Shown: positions 49,077-58,300 of the stretch, piece after piece
Position numbering within the stretch: position 1 is the first letter of the stretch
How the letters are laid out: each line of letters starts with the position of its first letter
Origin: DSWT01 sp049975385
Lineage (GTDB): Bacteria > Chloroflexota > Anaerolineae > B4-G1 > SLSP01
DNA: 64,000 nt
Direction: 5' to 3'
Assembly (NCBI GenBank): GCA_049975385.1
Contig: JBNGDO010000002.1
Span: 9,173-73,172, forward strand
Made by a program: the position numbers and the translations under genes
The notes under the pieces: model-generated
The model's input: only the letters and a program-made list of their open reading frames with translations
The model's database searches: none
What the model was told of the DNA's origin: nothing

Positions 49077-49903
49077 AAGATTTCGGCATCACGCAATTAC
49101 TGAATCTTATCAATTTGGCCCGGAAGACCGGAACGCTTTACCTTGAAGGAGCGCAGAAAAACTCATATCTTTGCTTCCGCGAAGGTAAGCTGATTTATGC
49201 AGCCCTCGAAGGGGTAGAGGATAGTCTTCCTGCCATTCTGCAACGCGCAAACGTTTTTACGGCTGAGCAGGTGCAGATGATTCAAGCGAATATGGCTGGG
49301 AGAACGGATCGCGACATCGCGCAAGTCCTTATTACAAGTGGACGGCTGCAGCAACAAGTCGTGGTGAAGAGCGTGCGTGATTCTATCCTCGACCTGGTCT
49401 ATCAAGTCTTTTCCTGGCATGAGGGACAGTTCCGTTTCGAGCCATCTAAACTGCCAGTCCAGGGCAAAATCACGACCTCCATCGCGCTGGAAAACGTCAT
49501 CATGGAAGGCAGCCGCCGGGTGAAAGAGTGGGAGCGCCTGCAAGATGAGCTTCCTGACCTGGACATTCGCTTGAAGTTTGCCGAACGGCCAACGACACCG
49601 TTACGCGATGTCAACCTTAGCGTCGAAGAATGGCGCGTTATCTCTTTTGTTAGCCCTAGCAACACCATCCGGCAGATTGCGCAGTTTAACAACATGAGCG
49701 AGTTGCAAATCCGCAGAATTGTCTATAGCCTGCTCCAGGCAGGACTCGTGGAGATCATTCGTCCACCACGCCCCAGGGTCGCACCAACGAGTATGCGACA
49801 GGTCTCTGAAGGGGCACACCAACCGAGTGCGGCGCAGATGCAGCGGCCTGCTGTTAAGCGTGGTATCATCCAGAAGCTGATTAGCCGGATCCGGGAGTTA
49901 TAG
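49055..49903 (+). CDS. DUF4388 (PATAN) protein
   Basis: The 282-residue protein begins with DUF4388: MALKGRLEDFGITQLLNLINLARKTGTLYL with the typical F-x-x-GK-LIYA pattern (CFREGKLIYAALEG), then a winged-helix-like region with LRQIAQFNNMSEL-type segment near 205 and a basic Pro/Arg-rich tail. Such proteins accompany two-component systems and Ras-like GTPases in myxobacteria, cyanobacteria and Chloroflexota. Its stop overlaps the GTPase start region (TAGTGATG), so the two are coupled. A TTG six bases upstream is an alternative start. Confidence 0.82.
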   Translation: MALKGRLEDFGITQLLNLINLARKTGTLYLEGAQKNSYLCFREGKLIYAALEGVEDSLPAILQRANVFTAEQVQMIQANMAGRTDRDIAQVLITSGRLQQQVVVKSVRDSILDLVYQVFSWHEGQFRFEPSKLPVQGKITTSIALENVIMEGSRRVKEWERLQDELPDLDIRLKFAERPTTPLRDVNLSVEEWRVISFVSPSNTIRQIAQFNNMSELQIRRIVYSLLQAGLVEIIRPPRPRVAPTSMRQVSEGAHQPSAAQMQRPAVKRGIIQKLISRIREL

Positions 49904-49905
49904 TG

Positions 49906-50439
49906 ATGCAGACGTTAAAGATTGTTGTGACAGGCCCTTTCTCATCCGGAAAGACAGAGCTGATTCAAAGTGTCAGCGAGATTGATGTGGTTTCCACCGA
50001 GCGGAAAATCTCCCAAGAGGCTGAGCGCATCAAACAGCAGACCACGGTGGCGATGGACTTTGGGCGAATCACCATTGACGATGAGTTGATTCTCTATCTC
50101 TTCGGAACGCCCGGTCAACGCCGGTTTGACTTCATGTGGGAAATCCTTTCCGAAGGTATGCTCGGTTTTGTCGTGCTGGTGGACAGCACACGACCGGAGA
50201 CTTTCCGTGAAGCGCGCCGGATCCTCGATACGTTCCGTAGCTATTCCCCTGTTCCGTACATCGTGGCCGCCAACAAACAAGATCTCCCAGATGCATGGCC
50301 GCCGGAAGACTTGCGTATCGTGCTCCACGTTGAGCCGGGTGTCAAGGTGGTCCCGTGCGTAGCCCCATCTAGAGAGAGTGTCAAAGAAGTGCTGCTAGAG
50401 CTGCTATACTCCATTTTGGAGCTGGTGGACGAAGAGTAG
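49906..50439 (+). CDS. Small Ras-like GTPase (COG2229 type)
   Basis: The 177-residue protein has P-loop GPFSSGKTE near residue 9, switch region with TTVAMDFGRI, G3-like LFGTPGQRRFDFMW near 66, and NKQD near 125. The G3 has GTPGQ in place of DxxGQ, a trait of the prokaryotic MglA/COG2229 group that works with Roadblock or DUF4388 partners in polarity and signalling. The DUF4388 gene directly upstream fits; no Roadblock gene is in the window. GGGAG eight bases before the ATG supports this start. Confidence 0.88.
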   Translation: MQTLKIVVTGPFSSGKTELIQSVSEIDVVSTERKISQEAERIKQQTTVAMDFGRITIDDELILYLFGTPGQRRFDFMWEILSEGMLGFVVLVDSTRPETFREARRILDTFRSYSPVPYIVAANKQDLPDAWPPEDLRIVLHVEPGVKVVPCVAPSRESVKEVLLELLYSILELVDEE

Positions 50440-50494
50440 TAACCTTTTTTTAACTGAATTGCAACGGCCTCTTTTCGTGGAGCAATAAAGTTTG

Positions 50495-50503
50495 TGGTAT
50501 GAT
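50495..50503 (+). promoter_or_regulatory. Extended -10 candidate before the first alpha/beta hydrolase gene
   Basis: TGGTATGAT lies 30 bases before the ATG and is followed by GAGGTG. Confidence 0.4.
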
Positions 50504-50532
50504 GAAGGAAAAGAGGTGCAGGATTAGGAATA

Positions 50533-51321
50533 ATGAGTTCAATAGTGACGGATCGGGGAATAGTCCACTACGAGACCTTTGGCCGGGGAAAGCCGGTGGT
50601 CTTGTTACACTGTTGGCTTGGTTCATGGAATTATTGGTATTCGACAATGGAGTACCTGTCCGCGCATAAGTACAAGACGTATGCGCTGGACTTCTGGGGA
50701 TTTGGAGACTCGGCTAAACAAGGTTCCTTTTCTGTTACTGAATACGTGCGTATGGTCGATCAGTTTATGGAGCGCATGGGCTTGCAACGTGCGCGGGTGA
50801 TGGGCCATTCGATGGGGGGCACGGTTACTCTGAGTCTAGCGCTTGCGTATCCACAGCGAGTCTCCAGGGTTGCAGTGGTTGGTTCTCCTATTACCGGTTC
50901 GGGCTTGGCTTTTCTGCTCAAATTGTCAGGATACCGTAAGTTTGCCCGTATGCTCTATGCTGTGCCGGGTCTTTTGTCCTTATCCATGAAGTTGCTCTCG
51001 CTCTCTTATGCCAAAGACTGGCGCACTTTGTACGATATGTTGAAGAAGGACCTGTCACGCACGACGGTGGAATCTTTCTCTGCCAGTATCCGCGATTTAC
51101 GCTTCACTGATTTGCGCCCCCGACTTGGCGAATTGCATATTCCCGCCATGGGCATTTATGGGCGTAGGGACAACATTGTCGATCCCAAGCAAGGGGAACT
51201 GATGCGCGAAGGCATCCAGAGTCACATCGTTCACTATTTCGAACACTCGGGGCATTTTCCAATGTTGGATGAAACCGACCATTTCCACGAAACGATTCTG
51301 GACTTCTTGACGGACTCGTGA
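50533..51321 (+). CDS. Alpha/beta hydrolase
   Basis: The 262-residue protein has the alpha/beta hydrolase core: LLHCWLGSWNYW (oxyanion region), DFWGFGDS, nucleophile elbow GHSMGG near 91-96 with the serine, acid in GRRDNIVDP near 216 and His in HSGHFPMLD near 240. The substrate is unknown; esters, lactones or thioesters are possible. A paralogue of identical length at 60777 lacks the serine. Its TGA overlaps the GTG start of the V4R gene. Confidence 0.88.
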   Translation: MSSIVTDRGIVHYETFGRGKPVVLLHCWLGSWNYWYSTMEYLSAHKYKTYALDFWGFGDSAKQGSFSVTEYVRMVDQFMERMGLQRARVMGHSMGGTVTLSLALAYPQRVSRVAVVGSPITGSGLAFLLKLSGYRKFARMLYAVPGLLSLSMKLLSLSYAKDWRTLYDMLKKDLSRTTVESFSASIRDLRFTDLRPRLGELHIPAMGIYGRRDNIVDPKQGELMREGIQSHIVHYFEHSGHFPMLDETDHFHETILDFLTDS

Positions 51322-51365
51322 GCGTAAGCGACCTCGTGAGCGTAGGCGGACTGGTGAGTGAAGAT
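51312..51365 (+). repeat. Three tandem 18-bp repeats at the V4R gene start
   Basis: Units GGACTCGTGAGCGTAAGC, GACCTCGTGAGCGTAGGC and GGACTGGTGAGTGAAGAT follow each other; each carries an in-frame GTG. They encode the hexapeptides VSVSDL and VSVGGL and part of a third. Confidence 0.75.
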
Positions 51366-51989
51366 GTAGAACGGCGTGAGTACTATTTCCCCAATCGTAT
51401 TTCGCGCATTGTTTTGCTGGCGTTGCGGGATGTAATGGGCGAGAATGGGATTCACGCGGTATTGAATATTGCGCGGCTTCAACACTTCATCGAGGAGTGC
51501 CCACCGCCCAATTTCGAGCCGGGTATGACATTCAATGAGGCAGGACGCCTCTTCGATGCTATAGAGGGAATCTATGGCGTCCGTGGTGGGCGGCGATTGG
51601 CGCGCCGTTCCGGGGAGGCATGTTTCAAGTATGGTATAGAAGGGTTTGGCGGGGTCATCGGTTTTGCCGATTTCGCGTTGCGGTTGTTGCCGATTTCGTT
51701 GCGCGTGCGGATTGGTCTTGAGGTGCTGGCCGAAATCTTTAACCGCTACACAGATCAACAAGTGGCGCTCGGCGAAAGCGAAGACAGTTTTTTTTTCATT
51801 ATTGAGCGTTGTGGGTTCTGTTGGCGTAGGCGTTCCGATGCCCCCGCTTGTGCGTTACTTGAGGGGTTGCTTGAAGAGTCGCTTTACTGGGTTAGCCGGG
51901 GAAAGCGTTTTTTTATCGAAGAGCTCAGTTGTATAGCCTGCGGCGATCCGGTGGGAACGTTGCGTGTGGATAAGACACCATTGAGTTGA
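51318..51989 (+). CDS. V4R (4-vinyl reductase) domain protein
   Basis: The 223-residue protein has the V4R pattern: YYFPNRISRIVLLALRDVMGENG at the start, GRRLARRSGEACFKYGIE in the middle and a cysteine-bearing end (ERCGFCWRR, PACALLEGLLEESLYWV, LSCIACGDP). V4R domains bind hydrophobic small molecules and are known from bacteriochlorophyll synthesis (BchJ) and hydrocarbon-responsive regulators. The start is one of three repeated GTG codons (51318, 51336, 51354); the first overlaps the previous stop. A run of nine T (51788-51796) lies within the gene. Confidence 0.85.
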   Translation: MSVSDLVSVGGLVSEDVERREYYFPNRISRIVLLALRDVMGENGIHAVLNIARLQHFIEECPPPNFEPGMTFNEAGRLFDAIEGIYGVRGGRRLARRSGEACFKYGIEGFGGVIGFADFALRLLPISLRVRIGLEVLAEIFNRYTDQQVALGESEDSFFFIIERCGFCWRRRSDAPACALLEGLLEESLYWVSRGKRFFIEELSCIACGDPVGTLRVDKTPLS

Positions 51990-52010
51990 CGATTGCAAGG
52001 TGCATGCTGA

Positions 52011-53270
52011 ATGCGTAAAATCATCCTGCGCGATAGACGAAAGATACCGCCTTTTAACGAGCCAGCGCGCGAACTGAGCGTGCTGACGAAACCGTTGTGG
52101 CTGCATCAGCGGGATGTATTGGCACGCTATACTACTGAAGAGCGTGAGGTAGAATCGGTTCACGAAGTTGGCAATGATCGCGAAGAGACACTGGTCTACC
52201 GCGATAACCTCTATTTCGATCAAGCGTTCATCGACGAATTCATCCAGCGCGCACAGAAATCCGGCAAATCCTGCCAGGTCGCCTTCAAACTCGACGATCC
52301 GGCCATTACCGGGCAGGCGCTCTACCTGCAACGTGGGATTCGCCGTCAGGGCAACTATTACGTTGCTGATCTGTGGTATTATCCCTATGGCATCGAACCT
52401 GTGGTACGCCCCTTGGTGATGGATACCGAAGCGCGTGAGGTGGGCTTCTACCATGTGCCTACGCATATGTCCGACTTTCAGGGTGATCTGATCTACAATT
52501 TACCGACGAAACCCTTCCTTTCCATAGAGCACTGGATTCATATTCTCCATGCCAACATCGACTTTGGCATTTTTGCGATTGGGATACGTTTCGAAAAACG
52601 CCTTGAACACGATCTAGGACTGCTCCTAAAGATGCTCTGGCGTGGCATCCTGGAGCGCAAACAGGTCCTGACATCATCGGAGATCGTGGTGACGGGCAAG
52701 AATTGCACGATTGATCCCACAGCGATTATCCAAGGCCCCACCTTTATCGGTGACAACGTCGATATCGGACCCGGCGTCGTGATTCGCAACTGCGTCATCG
52801 GCGACGACGTCACCATCGACCAGGGATGCGAGTTGATGCTCAGTGTTGTGGGCAACGGTGCCTTTTTGCCCTTCCGTGCCGCCCTCTACCGTACCGTGTT
52901 GATGGACCGTTGCATGGTGGCGCAGAACTCGTGTCTGCAGATGTGTGTCGTGGGACGCGACTCTTTTGTGGGCGCTGGCACGACGTTTACCGACTTTTTG
53001 CTGGTCGATAAGCCGTTGCGTTCGCACTTTGGCGGCAAGCTTGAAGAGACCGGGATGACGGCTTTGGGAAGTGCCATCGGCCATAACGTGCGTATCGGTT
53101 CGGGGTTGATTTTCTTCCCCGCGCGGATGATCGAATCGGATGTGATTATGTTCGCTTCGGATGAGCGCCGGCGGGTTATCACCGGCAACGTCGCTTACGA
53201 GGATAGCGATCATCTGAAACTTGAGGATGGGGAAAAAATGCACCCGCGTTTGTACAAGCGGGATGCATAA
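52011..53270 (+). CDS. Left-handed beta-helix (hexapeptide-repeat) protein
   Basis: The 419-residue protein has an unrecognised N-terminal half (residues 1-225) and a C-terminal left-handed parallel beta-helix from about 230: IDPTAIIQGPTFIGDNVDIGPGVVIRNCVIGDDVTI, given here in parts: IDPTAIIQG, IGDNVDIGPGVVI, IGDDVTIDQG, and later ALGSAIGHNVRIGSGL. This resembles the C-terminal region of GlmU-type and acyltransferase enzymes, but no nucleotidyltransferase motif is seen. Two internal cysteine-containing loops interrupt the helix. It stands between the V4R and acyl-ACP reductase-like genes. Confidence 0.75.
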   Translation: MRKIILRDRRKIPPFNEPARELSVLTKPLWLHQRDVLARYTTEEREVESVHEVGNDREETLVYRDNLYFDQAFIDEFIQRAQKSGKSCQVAFKLDDPAITGQALYLQRGIRRQGNYYVADLWYYPYGIEPVVRPLVMDTEAREVGFYHVPTHMSDFQGDLIYNLPTKPFLSIEHWIHILHANIDFGIFAIGIRFEKRLEHDLGLLLKMLWRGILERKQVLTSSEIVVTGKNCTIDPTAIIQGPTFIGDNVDIGPGVVIRNCVIGDDVTIDQGCELMLSVVGNGAFLPFRAALYRTVLMDRCMVAQNSCLQMCVVGRDSFVGAGTTFTDFLLVDKPLRSHFGGKLEETGMTALGSAIGHNVRIGSGLIFFPARMIESDVIMFASDERRRVITGNVAYEDSDHLKLEDGEKMHPRLYKRDA

Positions 53271-53294
53271 GGCGCGGGAGCGTGGGTCGCGCGA

Positions 53295-54368
53295 ATGCAT
53301 TCTTTCGCCTTTATCATTCATCCGATCGATCCTAAACGGGATGTGGCGCGCAAGTACCCGTTGCTTGGCAAGGTTTTACCGGAGGCGGCCATTCACTTTG
53401 TTTGTCGGTTCTGGCCGCCCATTGAACTTTCACATATCACCGGCGCGCGCTCTGAGGCTACCGGCGAGGAAATCGAGGGCTGGCTGATCGCCGTGCCTTA
53501 CACGCCGCAGCGGATGCTGCAACTGCCAATGACGGAAGTCTATAACAAGATTATCGCCGCCGGCCATCTGGCAGCACGTTTAGGGGCGCAGATTCTCGGG
53601 CTGGGGGCATATACGTCAGTGATCGGCGATGGCGGTGCGACCATCGCGCGCAACCTCGACATTGCCGTGACATCGGGCGACAGCTACACAGCGGCACTCG
53701 CCGTACAGGCGACGCGTCAGGCGGCGCAGCTAATGGATATTGACATCGCGCAGACGACGCTGGCTGTTGTGGGTGGGGCTGGAACGATTGGCGCGGCGGT
53801 GGCGCAGTTGTTGGCACCCTATGCGAATTATATGCTCTTGATCGGGCGACGGCTTGAGGCTCTGGATGTTGTGGCAGAAAAAGTGCGGCGGGCTGGTTGC
53901 CTTGAAGTACATACATCCACTGAGATCATGGATGTAGCTAAGGCACAGGTCGTGGTGACCGTGACGAGTGCCGGCGGCAATTTGATCCGGCCGGAGATGT
54001 TGCGACGAGGCGCGGTGGTGTGCGATGTCTCCCGGCCGCGCGACGTTTCGCACCACCTTATCCAGGTGCGCGACGATGTTTTGGTGATCGATGGGGGGTT
54101 GGTGCGGGTTCCGGGTGAAGTGGACTTCGGGTTCAACTACGGCCTGCCGCCTCATCTCACCTATGGATGTCTGGCGGAGACGATGGCTTTGGCCTTCGAG
54201 GGCCGTTTTGAGGATTACTCTATCGGCAAGCAGCTTTCGGTAGAGCAGGTGCAAGAGATCGATGCATTGGCGAGCAAACATGGATTCGAACTGGCAGCTT
54301 TGCGCAGTTTTGAGCGCAAGTTAGAGGATGCCCTTCTCGAAAAAGTAAAGGCGAACGCTAAAAGTTAG
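53295..54368 (+). CDS. Acyl-ACP reductase-like protein (AAR family)
   Basis: The 357-residue protein resembles cyanobacterial long-chain acyl-ACP reductase along its length: LGLGAYTSVIGDGG near 103, SGDSYTAALAVQATRQAA, DIAQTTLAVVGGAGTIGAAV (NADPH-binding GxGxxG near 158) and TYGCLAETMALAFEG, in which Cys292 matches the acyl-accepting cysteine of AAR. AAR reduces acyl-ACP to fatty aldehyde. No aldehyde-deformylating oxygenase is adjacent. A shikimate dehydrogenase-like fold explains possible automated misnaming. The ribosome site is weak. Confidence 0.75.
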   Translation: MHSFAFIIHPIDPKRDVARKYPLLGKVLPEAAIHFVCRFWPPIELSHITGARSEATGEEIEGWLIAVPYTPQRMLQLPMTEVYNKIIAAGHLAARLGAQILGLGAYTSVIGDGGATIARNLDIAVTSGDSYTAALAVQATRQAAQLMDIDIAQTTLAVVGGAGTIGAAVAQLLAPYANYMLLIGRRLEALDVVAEKVRRAGCLEVHTSTEIMDVAKAQVVVTVTSAGGNLIRPEMLRRGAVVCDVSRPRDVSHHLIQVRDDVLVIDGGLVRVPGEVDFGFNYGLPPHLTYGCLAETMALAFEGRFEDYSIGKQLSVEQVQEIDALASKHGFELAALRSFERKLEDALLEKVKANAKS

Positions 54369-54441
54369 AGGCCTTTCAGGTTTTGGTTTGTCCGGGTTAG
54401 TTCATTATGCGGTTCCATAACCGTTGGCAGGAGGTAAACAC

Positions 54442-55335
54442 ATGAGTGGTGGTCGTGTCCTGGTTGTAGAAGACGATTTCGATATTTCCAGCATGTTGCA
54501 ACTTTATTTCAAAACCCAGGGCTACGAAGTTTATGTGGCCCCGCGCGGCGGCGTGGCCCTGGAGATGACACGGCAGAATATGCCCAACGTCATCGTGCTG
54601 GACATCATGCTGCCCGACATTGATGGGTATGAAGTCTGCCGCCAGTTGCGGACCAATCTGCGCACCAGCCATATCCCCATCATCTTCCTGACGCAGAAGG
54701 ACGAACGCAACGACAAAATCCAGGGCCTTGAATTGGGGGCAGATGACTATATCACCAAGCCCTTCGATCTAGAGGAGTTGCGGTTGCGCGTGCGCAATAC
54801 GATTAAGAGCGCTGAAGTCGCCAGCTTGACCAGCCCAAGCACCGGCCTGGCCAGCGGGCGGTTGATCGAACAGCAGCTCCGCGAACTGATGCGCAAACAG
54901 GATTGGGGCATCCTGTACATCGGCATCGATGGTTTGAGTGCCTTCAACGAGGTCTACGGCTTTGTTGCCGGAGAGGAAGTCCTGCGTTTTACCGGGATGC
55001 TCTTGAACGACGTCATCGACGAGATGGGGACGGCAGATGACTTTATCGGCCATATTGGTGGCGATAATTTCATCATCATCACGCGTAAAGAACTGGTGGA
55101 CCCGCTGCGTGAAGAGATTACCCAGCGCTTTGACGAGAATGTGGGGACGCACTACGATTTCATGACGCGAACGCAGGGATATCTGATCGTCAAAGACGAT
55201 GATGGCAACGAAGAGCACGTCCCTTTGATGACGCTGCAGGCAGGCGCGTTGACCGTCGAAGATGGGCCGTTCACCGATATTCGGGAGATCACCGAGGCCG
55301 CAGCCGAGGTGCGGCGGCAATCGCGCAGCAAATAG
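54442..55335 (+). CDS. Response regulator with degenerate GGDEF domain
   Basis: The 297-residue protein has an N-terminal receiver (VEDDFDISSML, phosphoacceptor Asp in VIVLDIMLPD near 53, Lys in ITKPFD near 103) and a C-terminal GGDEF-like domain. The active-site loop reads HIGGDNFIII (GGDNF), and the usual DPLTGLPNR start is replaced by SPSTGLASG, so cyclase activity is doubtful; it may bind nucleotide or partner proteins. AGGAGG lies eight bases before the chosen ATG. The large kinase gene follows. Confidence 0.88.
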   Translation: MSGGRVLVVEDDFDISSMLQLYFKTQGYEVYVAPRGGVALEMTRQNMPNVIVLDIMLPDIDGYEVCRQLRTNLRTSHIPIIFLTQKDERNDKIQGLELGADDYITKPFDLEELRLRVRNTIKSAEVASLTSPSTGLASGRLIEQQLRELMRKQDWGILYIGIDGLSAFNEVYGFVAGEEVLRFTGMLLNDVIDEMGTADDFIGHIGGDNFIIITRKELVDPLREEITQRFDENVGTHYDFMTRTQGYLIVKDDDGNEEHVPLMTLQAGALTVEDGPFTDIREITEAAAEVRRQSRSK

Positions 55336-55371
55336 GGCTTCAACAAGGTAGAAGAACAGAGAGGCGTTTTG

Positions 55372-58300
55372 GTGAAAGGGTTGCAAGCGCTTAGCGCACG
55401 ACTGTTGACTGCTTCCAGTGTGGAATCCCTGTGGGAGATCACACTTGATGAAGCGGTGCAATGGTGTGAGGCCGACGCGGGCGCGTGGATTTGGAGCGTG
55501 CCCGCGTCTACGGTTGGTCCGGTGTATGGCGCTGCACCTTTCGATGGCTCCGCGTGCCAGGCCGTGCTTGAGAAGCTCGATGATCCTCAGGAAGCGCAGT
55601 GCTGGCCTCCCTCATCGCTCCCATCCCATTCCGCGCTAAGCGTTCCCATATCCGTAGACACCTGGAACGGCTGGCTTGTTCTGACGCGGCAAGCGCCGTT
55701 TACGGCAGACGATGTGGAGCGCGCTGGCGATGCTGTCGCTATGGCGCAAATCGCGGCTGCGGGGATAGGACGCTACGAGCGCGTCGATCAAGCGCGTGCC
55801 AACCAGGTGCAGGAATTGGAAACTGTGCAGCGGATGGGGCGTCTGATCGGTGAAAGCCTCGATCTTGAAACCACCATGGATGTGATCCTGGAGACGTTGG
55901 CGGGGTTGATCCCCTATGATGCGGGTGAGATCACGTTGTTGGACGCGGATCAGAGTATGTTGGTGAGCCAGGCCACAAGAGCCAACGCCACAGCGCGCCG
56001 TTCTGCGCAAACCGAGGGTGTGTCGTATCGAATTGACGAAGGGCTGAGTGGTTGGCTGGCCCGCAAGCGGCAGCCCTTGCTCATCGACGATGTGTTAGAG
56101 GCGGAAATTGCCGAACCCAAGGACGAGACGCTCAAACTGTGGGCACGCTCTTTCCTGGGCGTGCCTATGGTGGCGCACGGGGAATTGGTGGGGACATTGG
56201 AGATTGCGGCAGCAGAGCCGGGACAGTTCACCGAACATCACCAGAAATTAGCCGAGATTTTTGGCGGGCAGGCGGCGATTGCGATTGAGAACGCGCGTCT
56301 GTATTCCCAAACCGACGCCGAACTGCGCCGCCGTCTCGAAGCATTGGAGGCTTTGCAGCGCATCACGCGCGACATTACCGCGACGATTGATTTGAACTAT
56401 ATTCTCAATGGTGTTTTGGAGGAAGCGATCCGGTTTAGTGGCGCTACGGCGGGTTTGATCGCGCTTTCCGATGGGGAAAGCTTTGAACTACAGATTTCCC
56501 GGGGTTATGGTGAGGCGGCTTTAGGCGACCTGGAACATTCACTGGCTTCTGAATTCCTGACCCATCAGGATACCATGTACATTCCTGATACGCAGCAGTT
56601 GCCCAATGCCGAATCATTCCCGCCTGGCGCGCGCACTTTGCTGGTGGAACCGGTCTTCTATGAGGAACGCCTGGCTGCGGCCATTCTTGTGCAAGCCGAA
56701 CAACCCGCAGCCTTTACCCCGACCGTCTTGGAGTTCATCGCCGGGCTGGCGGTGCAAACGTCTATCGCAGTGGGGAACGCGCGACGTTACCAGGAACAAC
56801 TTGAGCGTGGGGAGTTGATGCACAAGCGCGCCGAACAGATGGCGCTGCTATTGGAAGTCTCGCGCACGATGCGTTCGGACCGGCCATTGGAAGAGACGCT
56901 GCTCGATATTGCCTACGCGGTGCAGGAAGGCACCGGATTCAACATCGTGCTGATCAGCGTAGTAGAAGGTATGACGCTGCGGCGGGTGGCCGGTGCCGGC
57001 ATTCCCCTGACACGTCTGGAGCAGATGAAACAGGTACGTCATCCCTGGCCCCGCATCCAGGCGCTGTTCCAGGAGCGTTTCCGGCTTGGGCGTTGCTATT
57101 ATATCCCGGCCGAATACTATGACAGCGTTTTGATTGGGCTGGACGTCTTCTTGCCGGAAATTGAGGAGATCGTGCCACGGCAGTCCGGGATGTGGCATCC
57201 GAAAGACACGTTTATCATACCGTTGTACGCCAGTCACGGTGAGATCGTAGGCATGATGTCGGTCGACGGTCCCCTGGATGGGCGTGTGCCCACCGCGCTG
57301 ACCGCCGAAGTGATTGAGGTTTTCGCGGCGCAGGTCGCGTTGGCGATCGAGAACAACCATCTGGTCGAGGACTTGCGCCGCCAGCTCAACACCTTGCGTC
57401 TGTTCAACGAGTTGAGCCGCTCCATCACGACCAAGCTCGATTTACCGCTGGTCTTGAACACCGTCGTGCAAGCGGTGACGAATTTGTTAGGCTATGATTA
57501 CGCCACGATTTTCCTGCAAGGCAAGATTGGAGAGCGTTTTGTGCCGCTGGCGACCTCCGGATATGCGCTGGATTTGGTGGATGAAACCACCTTCGACCAA
57601 CGCGTGGGGAGGGTCGTGCAAACCGGGATGCCTCTGATCATCGAGGATACTGCTGCCGATCCCCACTACAAGTCCGGGCCGGTGAGCATCGGGTCATCGC
57701 TTATGGTTCCGTTGATGGTGGAAGGGCGTTCGGTGGGCGTGCTCGTCGCCGACCGTAAGATCACGGGCGACTTCACCCCGACCGAGGTCGCTACATTGAC
57801 CGCGCTGGCCGATCAGGTGGCGGTAGCCGTTGAGAATGCGCGCCTCTTCGAAGAGGTCAAGCGCTTTAACGAGGAACTGGAACTGCGCGTGGCCGAACGC
57901 ACCGCCGAGCTGGCCGAAGCGTTGGAGGGGCTGCGCTTGCAACGCGACCGTTCCAGTGTGCTCTATCACATCGCCTCCGAGTTGGTCGCCAGCCTGGATA
58001 TGGATCGCGTGCTCAGTCAGGCGCTTTCGTTGTTGCAAAAGGCCGTCAAAGCATCGCGGAGCGCCGTGATTTTGCTCGATAACAACACCGGGCAACTGTT
58101 CTATCGTGCCGCCATCGGGCACACCGAGCCGATCCCGCCTGGCGGGCGTCTCGCACCCTTTAACCGTCAGGATGGCATTATTGGATGGGTGTTCACTCAC
58201 AAGAAGGCGCTGATTATTCCCAATGCGGCGGAGGACAAGCGCTGCGCGATAGGTATCGACCGGTCCGTGCGTTCAGTTTTGGCAGCGCCGATTGTGGGAG

